Positions 31,945 to 39,700 of a DNA stretch of 64,000 nt are shown here, in pieces. The notes under the pieces were generated by a model. The model saw only the letters and a list, made by a program, of their open reading frames with translations. It ran no database searches and had not been told where the DNA came from. Both the position numbers and the translations under genes were made by a program. The number at the start of each line of letters is the position of its first letter. The first letter of the stretch is position 1. This stretch comes from Amycolatopsis nalaikhensis. Its GTDB lineage: Bacteria > Actinomycetota > Actinomycetes > Mycobacteriales > Pseudonocardiaceae. The stretch lies in the NCBI RefSeq assembly GCF_030264295.1, contig NZ_CP127173.1, positions 6,393,501 to 6,457,500 of the forward strand, read 5' to 3'.

Positions 31945-33333
31945 ATGACTCTCGCCATCGATCGTACCGTGGCTGTTGCTGGTGAAACCGTTGCCGCGCA
32001 AGGCATTCCCGCCGCCGCGCATCTCGCTGCAACCGTTGCCCCGCAAGCCATCCCCGCCGTCGCCGGAGCCGCCCTCCGCGTTCCCCTCGTCACCGGCGGC
32101 ACCATCGGCTACGCCAATCTCGACCACGCCGCCAGCGCCCCCTGCCTGGAAGCCGTCCGCACCGCCGTCGACGAGTTCCTTCCCTGGTACGCCAGCGTGC
32201 ACCGCGGCGCGGGCTTCGCGTCGCAGGTCTCCACCCGCCTCTACGAACGCACCCGCGACACCCTCCGCCGCTTCGTCGGCGCGCGGCGGACCGACACCGT
32301 CGTCTTCACCCGCAACACCACCGATTCCTTCAACCTGCTCGCCCGCAGCCTGCCGCGGCACACCTCCGTCGTGGTGTTCGACACTGAGCATCACGCCGCC
32401 CTGCTTCCGTGGCAGGGCCCGAACGTCCGGCGGATCCCGACCCCGCGCACCCGCCTCGCCGCGGTGTCCGCTGTGGACGAAGCGCTCGCCGGATGCCCGC
32501 AGGGGCCGCGGCTCGTCGTCGTCACCGGAGCGTCCAATGTGACCGGTGAACTCCTCCCCGTCGCCGAAATCGCCGCGGTGGCGCGGAAGCACGGCGCCCG
32601 CGTCGCGCTCGACGCGGCCCAGCTCGCCCCGCACCGCCGGATCTCGATCAAGGACCTCGACGTCGACTACGTCGCCCTGTCCGGGCACAAGCTCTACGCG
32701 CCCTTCGGCGCCGGGGCCCTGATCGGCCGCGCCGACTGGCTGCGCGCCGCCCGGCCGTACCTCGCCGGCGGTGGCGCGACCAAGCTCGTCACCGAAGACG
32801 CCGTCGTCTGGAACACGGGGCCCGAGCGCCACGAAGCCGGTTCGCCCAACACCGTCGGCGTCTACGCCCTCGGCGTCGCGTGCGAGACCCTCGCCGCCGG
32901 CTGGGACGCGGTCGAAGCGCACGAACAGGCCCTGCTCACCCGGCTGCGCAAGGGCCTCGAAGGCATCCCGGGCTGCGCGGAGCTGCGGCTGTTCGACGCG
33001 CCGGTCGACCGCGTCGGCACGGTCAGCTTCGTCGTCGACGGCTTCGACCCCGGCTGGCTCGCCGCCGTGCTCTCCGCCGAATACGGCATCGGCGTGCGCG
33101 ACGGCGCCTTCTGCGCCCACGTCGCGGCCAAGCGGCTCATCGGCGTCGCCGGCGGCGAGGGACAGCAGGCCGTCCGGGTCAGCCTCGGCCTCGGCAGCAC
33201 CGAAGAGCACGTCGACCGCGTCGTGCTGGCCCTGCGCCAGATCGTCGCCCGCGGGGCCCGCTGGGAGTACGCGAAGGCCGACGGCCGGTGGGCGCCGGTC
33301 GCGGACCCGCGGGAGCTGCCGCCCTTCTGCTGA
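31945..33333 (+). CDS. Cysteine-desulfurase-like class V aminotransferase
   Basis: A 462-residue PLP enzyme of the aminotransferase class V/SufS-like group. The PLP lysine is Lys249 in LSGHKLYAPFGAG. Upstream are TRNTTDSFNLLARSL, FDTEHHAALLPW and ALDAAQLAPHRR. A Cys in RDGAFCAH lies in the C-terminal domain, where desulfurases and related lyases can carry functional residues. The first 50 residues are Ala/Val-rich and not part of the core. ATG 31945 follows GAGGAGG and the SAM-IV riboswitch, so expression should fall when SAM is abundant, which points to sulfur mobilisation for methionine or cysteine metabolism. Confidence 0.87.
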   Translation: MTLAIDRTVAVAGETVAAQGIPAAAHLAATVAPQAIPAVAGAALRVPLVTGGTIGYANLDHAASAPCLEAVRTAVDEFLPWYASVHRGAGFASQVSTRLYERTRDTLRRFVGARRTDTVVFTRNTTDSFNLLARSLPRHTSVVVFDTEHHAALLPWQGPNVRRIPTPRTRLAAVSAVDEALAGCPQGPRLVVVTGASNVTGELLPVAEIAAVARKHGARVALDAAQLAPHRRISIKDLDVDYVALSGHKLYAPFGAGALIGRADWLRAARPYLAGGGATKLVTEDAVVWNTGPERHEAGSPNTVGVYALGVACETLAAGWDAVEAHEQALLTRLRKGLEGIPGCAELRLFDAPVDRVGTVSFVVDGFDPGWLAAVLSAEYGIGVRDGAFCAHVAAKRLIGVAGGEGQQAVRVSLGLGSTEEHVDRVVLALRQIVARGARWEYAKADGRWAPVADPRELPPFC

Positions 33334-33349
33334 GCGCTAGCCTGGGCCG

Positions 33350-33937
33350 ATGGGGAGAGGGCCGCGTTTCTGGTTTCCGCTGGCACTGCTGGGGTTCGCG
33401 CAGCTCGGCACGGCGTCGGTGCGGCTGATGTCGACCCGCGGCCCGGCTCGGCGGCTCTGGGACTTCGGGGACTACAGCCCGAACTACGCCAGGCTGGAAT
33501 TCCGCGCCTCGGACGACTTCCACGTCTTCGACCCGGCGCTGCCCTCCGAGCTCATGTGGCTCGTCGCGCTCGGCGTCGCGATCCTGGGCACGGCCGTCTG
33601 GTACGGCGTGACCCGGCGGCCCGCCCGGATCGGCTGGTACGTCCTCGGCACGGTCGGCGCGCTGCTCGCCGTCCCGCTGCTCGACCTCGTCGGGTCCTGG
33701 CAGTTCCGCATCGGCGACGGCTTGCGCGGTCCGCTGCTGGCCACGATCGGCCTGGTGGCGCTCGCCGCGTACGAACGCAGCGTGTTCGTCCTGCTGACCG
33801 CGGTCGCGTTCGCCGTGGTCGCCGTCGTGCTCTCGGCCGACCTCGTGGGCGTGCTGCTGTCGGCGGCCGTGCTGCTCGCCGCGGCCTTCGCCGCCCTGCT
33901 GCGGCACCGCCCGGACACCGCCGCCGACACGCACTGA
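33350..33937 (+). CDS. Hypothetical multi-pass membrane protein
   Basis: A 195-residue protein with about five hydrophobic segments (near residues 8-25, 66-86, 93-112, 124-142 and 145-180) and a polar N-terminal loop containing DFGDYSPNYARLEF. TAGCCT ends 6 nt before ATG 33350, so it is probably leaderless. It lies 23 bp before lspA in the same direction but has no overlap with it. I recognise no family or catalytic motif. Linkage to lipoprotein processing is only positional. Confidence 0.7.
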   Translation: MGRGPRFWFPLALLGFAQLGTASVRLMSTRGPARRLWDFGDYSPNYARLEFRASDDFHVFDPALPSELMWLVALGVAILGTAVWYGVTRRPARIGWYVLGTVGALLAVPLLDLVGSWQFRIGDGLRGPLLATIGLVALAAYERSVFVLLTAVAFAVVAVVLSADLVGVLLSAAVLLAAAFAALLRHRPDTAADTH

Positions 33938-33960
33938 CCAGCGCCGTGGACAATGGACCG

Positions 33961-34608
33961 GTGAGCACCGAGCCCAGCCACTCCGAACCCGACGCCGCCG
34001 CCCCCGAAGAGAGGGCGCCCGACCCCGCCGCGGACGCGCCGGAAAGCCCGGAGGTCCCGGCGAAGCCGCTGCTGCCGAAGCGGCGGGTCGGCTGGGTGTT
34101 CGCCGTCGCGATCGTGTTCTGGGCAATCGACCTGGTGACGAAGAACCTGGTCACCGCCAACCTGGAGGGCAAGGAGCCGGTCAAGATCCTCGGCGGGCTG
34201 ATCTACCTGCAGGTGATCCGCAACCCGGGTGCCGCGTTCTCGATGGCCACCGGCATGACGTGGGTGCTCGCGCTGGTCGCGCTGGCCGTCGTCATCGCGA
34301 TCATCTGGCTGTCGCGGCGGCTGCGCTCGATCGGCTGGGCCATCGGCCTCGGCCTGGTGCTCGCCGGCGCCACCGGCAACCTCACCGACCGCATCTTCCG
34401 CGCGCCCGGCGGCCTGCAGGGCCACGTCGTCGACTTCATCTCGGCTTTCGCCCCCAACGGCAAGGGCTTCGCGATCTTCAACATCGCCGACTCGGCGATC
34501 TGCGTCGGCGGCGCGCTCATCGTGCTGCTCTCGCTGCTCGGCAAGGACTACGACGGCACGTCGACCAAGGACAAGAAGAAGGCCGTCGAGCAGGAGGAAC
34601 AGGCGTGA
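33961..34608 (+). CDS. lspA: Lipoprotein signal peptidase LspA
   Basis: The 215-residue signal peptidase II that removes signal peptides from prolipoproteins after diacylglyceryl transfer. The two catalytic aspartates are Asp143 (GNLTDRIF) and Asp177 (FNIADSAI). Four transmembrane helices are visible. A 40-residue acidic Pro/Glu-rich N-terminal extension and a basic C-terminal tail flank the core, as often in actinobacteria. GTG 33961 lies 6 nt after GACAAT, so it is probably leaderless. It overlaps the pseudouridine synthase gene by 4 nt, a pairing conserved in many bacteria. Confidence 0.96.
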   Translation: MSTEPSHSEPDAAAPEERAPDPAADAPESPEVPAKPLLPKRRVGWVFAVAIVFWAIDLVTKNLVTANLEGKEPVKILGGLIYLQVIRNPGAAFSMATGMTWVLALVALAVVIAIIWLSRRLRSIGWAIGLGLVLAGATGNLTDRIFRAPGGLQGHVVDFISAFAPNGKGFAIFNIADSAICVGGALIVLLSLLGKDYDGTSTKDKKKAVEQEEQA

Positions 34609-35534
34609 GCTCGCGGATGCTCCCGGTGCCCGACGGGCTGGACGGGATGCGGGTCGACGCCGGCCTCGCCAAGTTGCTCGGGCTGTCCCGCACGGTCGTC
34701 GCCGAGCTCGCCGAGTCCGGCGACGTGCTGCTCGACGGCCGCCCCGCGGGCAAGTCCGACCGGCTCTCCGGCGGTGGTCTGCTGGAAATCACGCTTCCGG
34801 AACCGGCGAACCCGGTCGAGGTCGTCGCGCAGCCGGTCGAAGGCATGCAGATCCTGCACGACGACGACGACATCGTCGTGATCTCCAAGCCGGTCGGCGT
34901 CGCCGTGCACCCGAGCCCGGGCTGGACCGGCCCGACCGTGGTCGGCGGCCTCGCCGCGGCGGGCCTGCGCATCGCGACGTCGGGCGCGGCCGAGCGCCAG
35001 GGCGTCGTGCACCGGCTCGACGCGGGCACCACCGGCGTGATGGTGGTGGCCAAGAGCGAGCACGCGTACACGGTGCTCAAGCGCGCGTTCAAGGAACGCA
35101 CGGTCGACAAGGGCTACCACGCGATCGTCCAGGGCCACCCGGACCCGACGCGCGGCACCATCGACGCGCCGATCGACCGCCACCCGCGCCACGACTACAA
35201 GTTCGCGGTGGTCCAGGGCGGGCGGCCGAGCGTCACGCACTACGAGGTCGTCGAGGCCTTCCGCGCGGCGTCGCTGGCGCACATCAAGCTCGAAACCGGG
35301 CGCACGCACCAGATCCGCGTCCACTTCTCGGCCCTGCGGCACCCCTGCGTCGGCGACCTGACCTACGGCGCGGACCCGGTGCTGGCCCGCCACCTCGGGC
35401 TGAGCCGCCAGTGGCTGCACGCGAAGACGCTGGCCTTCGCGCACCCGGCCGACGGCCGGTGGGTCGAGTTCGAGTCGGAGTACCCGGACGACCTCGCGAA
35501 GGCCTTGGAAATCCTCCGCGACGAGAGCTACTAG
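34605..35534 (+). CDS. RluA/RluD-family pseudouridine synthase
   Basis: A 309-residue rRNA pseudouridine synthase. An S4 RNA-binding domain occupies about residues 10-70 (GMRVDAGLAKLLGLSRTVV), followed by the catalytic domain with Asp139 in VHRLDAGTTGVMVV and the later GRTHQIRVHFSALRHP motif. GTG 34605 overlaps the lspA stop (GTGA). By analogy with RluD it would modify large-subunit rRNA helix 69, but the site cannot be read from sequence. Its stop codon interlocks with that of the convergent gene in CTAG (35531-35534). Confidence 0.93.
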   Translation: MSSRMLPVPDGLDGMRVDAGLAKLLGLSRTVVAELAESGDVLLDGRPAGKSDRLSGGGLLEITLPEPANPVEVVAQPVEGMQILHDDDDIVVISKPVGVAVHPSPGWTGPTVVGGLAAAGLRIATSGAAERQGVVHRLDAGTTGVMVVAKSEHAYTVLKRAFKERTVDKGYHAIVQGHPDPTRGTIDAPIDRHPRHDYKFAVVQGGRPSVTHYEVVEAFRAASLAHIKLETGRTHQIRVHFSALRHPCVGDLTYGADPVLARHLGLSRQWLHAKTLAFAHPADGRWVEFESEYPDDLAKALEILRDESY

Positions 35535-36592
35535 TCCTCGATCGACCAGGTCAGCGTGCGCTCGTCCGGCTCCGGCCGCGGGCTCCAGCGCACCGACACC
35601 ACGCGGGTCGCGTCCGGCAGGACGTACACCGTGTGGCCGCCGAGCGTCTCGCCCGGCTTGACGCCGATCTTGTGCGGCGGCCGCGACGTCAGCGACACCG
35701 GGGCCTTGCCGATCGCCGTGCCGTCGGCGCCGATCAGCTCGAGGTAGTTGTCCGGCAGCGACGCGAACGGGATCGCCCCGCGGTTGGTGATCTCGGTGTG
35801 CACGACGACCGCGCGCTCGCCGTCTTCGAGCCGGTATCCGGCCGCGCTGAACAGGTAGTCCGCCGGGTCCTGGACCTCCAGGAGCTGCACGGTCAGCTGC
35901 TCGCCCTCCAGGCCCTGGGTCTCCATGACCTCGCCGAGCTTGCCCTGCTTGCCCGGGGTGGTCCCGGCGGCGGGCCGGGCGGGTTCGTCGCCGCGGGCCC
36001 ACGACGCCGTCTGCGGCACGCCCCACGTGCTCACCGCCGGGTCGAGCGGCACCGGCGGCGGCGTGAACTGCTGCTGGGGCGGGCGCGGCGGCTGCGGCGG
36101 GCGGGGCGGCGGGCCCGGGTACCGCCCGGACGGCGTGCCCTGCACGTTGTACGGCCCCGAAGGCGCGCCTTGCACGGCGTACGGGCCGGACGGCGCGCCT
36201 TGGACGTTGTACGGCCCCGAGGGCGCGCCCTGGACGTTGTACGGGCCGGAAGGGGCGCCCTGGACGTTGTACGGCCCGGACGGCACGCCCTGGGGAGCCG
36301 ACGGCGGGCCCGGCGGCATCGGCTGCTGCTGCGGGACCGGTTGCGACGGCGGGGCCTGCGGCGGCCGGTTCGCCCACGACGGCGGCACGCCGGCGATCGC
36401 CGCCCGCAGCCCCTGCGGGTCGCTCTCGACGCCGACGAGCAGCGGCAGCCCGCTGCCGGAGAGCGCGACCAGCCGGTAGGCGACCTCGCGGGGGTCCATG
36501 CCGACCTTGGCCGCGAGCTCGTGCACCGCGGCCTTGCCGAGGTCGGCGAGCGCGGCGAGCAGGCGGGCATCCACGGGATCGGTCACGGCCAC
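35531..36592 (-). CDS. Winged-helix/proline-rich repeat/DUF4352-like protein
   Basis: A 353-residue three-part protein. Residues 1-65 look like a winged helix (VDARLLAALADLGKAAVHEL). A Pro/Gln/Gly-rich middle contains six near-identical decapeptides of the form APSGPYNVQG. The C-terminal 130 residues form a beta-rich domain (VVHTEITNRGAIPFASLPDN) like DUF4352. GTG 36592 was chosen because TAGCGT (36605-36600 on the minus strand) ends 7 nt before it; GTG 36601 overlaps that box. Only this repeat tract is tandem at DNA level. Function is unknown; no signal peptide or membrane segment is seen. Confidence 0.72.
   Translation of the reverse strand: MAVTDPVDARLLAALADLGKAAVHELAAKVGMDPREVAYRLVALSGSGLPLLVGVESDPQGLRAAIAGVPPSWANRPPQAPPSQPVPQQQPMPPGPPSAPQGVPSGPYNVQGAPSGPYNVQGAPSGPYNVQGAPSGPYAVQGAPSGPYNVQGTPSGRYPGPPPRPPQPPRPPQQQFTPPPVPLDPAVSTWGVPQTASWARGDEPARPAAGTTPGKQGKLGEVMETQGLEGEQLTVQLLEVQDPADYLFSAAGYRLEDGERAVVVHTEITNRGAIPFASLPDNYLELIGADGTAIGKAPVSLTSRPPHKIGVKPGETLGGHTVYVLPDATRVVSVRWSPRPEPDERTLTWSIED
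36122..36300. repeat. Six tandem 30-bp repeats encoding APSGPYNVQG
   Basis: About six in-frame copies of a 30-bp unit (coding strand GGCGCGCCCTCGGGGCCGTA and onwards) with roughly 10 percent divergence between copies. The tract encodes the decapeptide array of the overlapping gene. Copy number is likely to vary between strains. Confidence 0.85.
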
Positions 36593-36682
36593 CCGCAGCA
36601 CGCTACCGGTTCGCCGCCGCGGTCGTGCCGAAGGCCGTCCGCCCCCGGCGAAATGCGCGCCGGTCTTGTCGGTGGTCTCCGT

Positions 36683-36688
36683 TAGGGT
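36683..36688 (+). promoter_or_regulatory. -10 box TAGGGT for the triple DUF885 gene
   Basis: TAGGGT predicts a start near 36695 and a leader of about 32 nt ending in GGGGGTCCTGCCC before ATG 36727. It is divergent from the promoter of the proline-rich repeat gene. Confidence 0.5.
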
Positions 36689-36726
36689 CGGCCGGGAGCA
36701 CACCATCGAAGCTGGGGGTCCTGCCC

Positions 36727-39700
36727 ATGACCGCGGTCACCGAACTCGCCGGCGAGTTCGTCGAAGCGCTGTTCGCCGCCGATCCGCTGACGCCCGCCCT
36801 GCTGGGCGTCCGCCCGGCGGAGCCCGGCCTGCCCGACCAATCGGCCGAAGCCGAGCAGGCGTTCCGCGCCCGGCTCGTCGAGCTGCTCGAGCGGGCCCGC
36901 GCGCTGGACACCGGTGACCTGTCCGCCGAAGACCGCGTCACCCGCGAAGTCCTGATCACCTCGGCCGAGGTCCGCATCGCGTCGATCGACTCGCGGATGA
37001 CCGAGTTCACGGTCACCGACATCATGGTCGCGCCCGCGGCGTCGCTGCTCATGGCGCTGCCGATGACGACGGTGGCCGACGAGGAGACCGCGGAGGCGCA
37101 GCTCGGGCGGCTGGCCGCGATCCCGGAGTACCTGCGGCAGGCCGCGCGGCGGCACGCCGAGGGCATCGCGGCCGGGCTCGTCCCGGTGGCGCACCTGGTC
37201 GACGCCGCGGTCGCGCACCTCGACCGCTACCTGGCCGAGCCGGCCGCCGACCCGCTGCGCCGCCAGCCGGCGCCGAGCGAGGAGTTCGAACGACGGCGCG
37301 ACGAGCTGCTGGCCGACGTCGTCCGCCCGGCCTTCGCCGAGTACCGCGAGTTCCTCGCCACCGAGGTGAAGCCGCACGGGCGGCCCGCCGACCGGCCGGG
37401 CCTGTCGTGGCTGCCCGGCGGCGAAGAGGCGTACGCGCGGCTCGCGCGCGTCCACACGACCACGGAGTTCACCCCCGCCGAACTGCACCAGACCGGCCTC
37501 GACGTCATCGAGTCGCTCGCCGCCGAGTACCGCGAGCTGGGGCAGAAGGTGTTCGGCACCGACGACCTCGCGGAGATCTTCGAGCGCCTGCGCACCGACC
37601 CGGCCCTGCGCTGGACCACCGGCGACGAGCTGCTGGACACTGCGCGCACGGCCGTCGCCAGGGCCACCGCCGAAGCCCCGAAGTGGTTCCACCGCATCCC
37701 GCCGCAGGAGTGCGCGGTCGAGGCGGTGCCGGCCGAGGTCGCGCCCGGCGCGCCCGCGGCGTACTACCTGCGGCCCGCCGCCGACGGCTCCCGCCCGGGC
37801 ATCTACTTCGCGAACACCCACGAGGCCACCGAGCGGTTCCGGCACACGGCCGAGTCGACCGCGTTCCATGAAGCCGTGCCGGGGCACCACTTCCAGCTGA
37901 GCACCGCGCAGGGCCTCACCGACCTGCCGCTGCTGCGCCGCATCGGCAACTTCACCGCCTACACCGAGGGCTGGGGGCTCTACAGCGAGCGCCTCGCCGA
38001 CGAGATGGGCCTCTACTCCGACGACGTCGCGCGGCTCGGGATGCTCACCGGCGACTCGATGCGGGCCGCCCGGCTGGTCGTCGACACCGGGCTGCACGCG
38101 TTCGGCTGGAGCCGCCAGCAGGCCGTCGACTACCTGCTCGAGCACACGCCGGAGGCGCGCGTCGAGGTCGAGTCCGAGATCGACCGCTACATCGCGTGGC
38201 CGGGCCAGGCGCTGGCGTACATGGTGGGGCGGCTGGAGATCCAGCGGATCCGCACCCGCGCCGAGCAGCGCCTCGGCTCCCGGTTCGACCTGCGCGCGTT
38301 CCACGACGTCGTGCTGGCCGGCGGCGCGCTGCCGCTGTCGGTGCTCGCCTCCGTCGTCGACGAGTGGGTGGCCGGGCACGGCGACACGGTCGGCGGCCTG
38401 GCGGACGAGCTCGTCGAGCTGACGTTCGAGCAGGACCCGCTGGGGCCGTCGCTGCTGGGCCTGCCCGGGGACCACGACCGGCTCGCCGACCAGTCGCGGG
38501 AAGCGCAGGAGCGGTTCCTCGCCGCCTACCGCGGGCTGGCCGCCCGCGCCCGTGCGTTGCCCACGGACGACCTGACCCCCGAGGAGACGGTGACCCGCGA
38601 GGTCGTCATCGCCTCCGCCGAGGTGGAGGCCGATCGGCTGGCCGCGCGGTCGGCCGACATCGCGGTCAGCGACGGGCTCACTTCGCCCGCGCTGATGCTG
38701 CTCCTGGCCCTGCCGTACTACCAGCTGGACGACGAGAAGAAGGCCCGCGGCTACCTCGCCCGGCTCACCGCGATCGAGCCGTACCTCGAGACGCTGACCG
38801 TGCGCCAGCGGGAAAGCCTGGCCGACGGCCTGGTGCCGCCCGCCTACCTCGCCCGCGTCGGCGTCGAGTACATCGACCGCTACCTGGCCGCCCCGGAAGA
38901 CCCGCTGAAGGTCGCGGCCACGGTGGACGTCGAGGGGTTCGAAGCCGAACGGGACCGCCTGCTCGCCGACGTCGTCCACCCGGCTTATGCGCGCTACCGC
39001 GAATTCCTGCGCACCGAGGTGGAACCGGTCGGCCGGCCCGACACCGCGCCCGGGATCAGCCACGTGCCGGGCGGCGCCGAGCGGTACGCGGCGCTGATCC
39101 GCGCGGAGACGACGACCGAGCGCACGGCGCAGGAACTGCACGAAACCGGCCTCGCGATCATCGAAAACCTGGCGGCGGAGTACCGCGAGCTGGGGCAGAA
39201 GGTGTTCGGCACCACCGATCTCGCGGAGATCTTCGAGCGGCTGCGCACCGACCCGGCGCTGCGCTGGCGGGACGGCGAGGAGCTGCTGTCGGCGGCCCGC
39301 GACGTCGTCGCGCGGGCGGAAGCCGTTGCCCCGCAGTGGTTCTCGCGCATCCCGGCGGAGAAGTGCCAGGTGGCCCCGGTGCCGGAGGCCGACGCCGCGA
39401 GCGGCACGATCGCGTACTACCTCCAGCCGTCGCTCGACGGTTCGCGGCCGGGCACGTACTACGCGAACACGTACGAGGCGGACAAGCGGCCGCGGTTCAC
39501 CAGCGAGGCGATCGCGTTCCACGAAGCCGTGCCGGGGCACCACTTCCAGCTCAGCCTGGCGCAGGAGCTGCGTGATCTCCCGCTGCTGCGGCGGATCGGC
39601 ATGTTCAACGCCTACGCCGAGGGCTGGGGGCTGTACGCCGAGCGGCTCGCCGACGAGATGGGGCTGTACTCCGACGACCTCGCGCGCCTGGGCATGCTGA

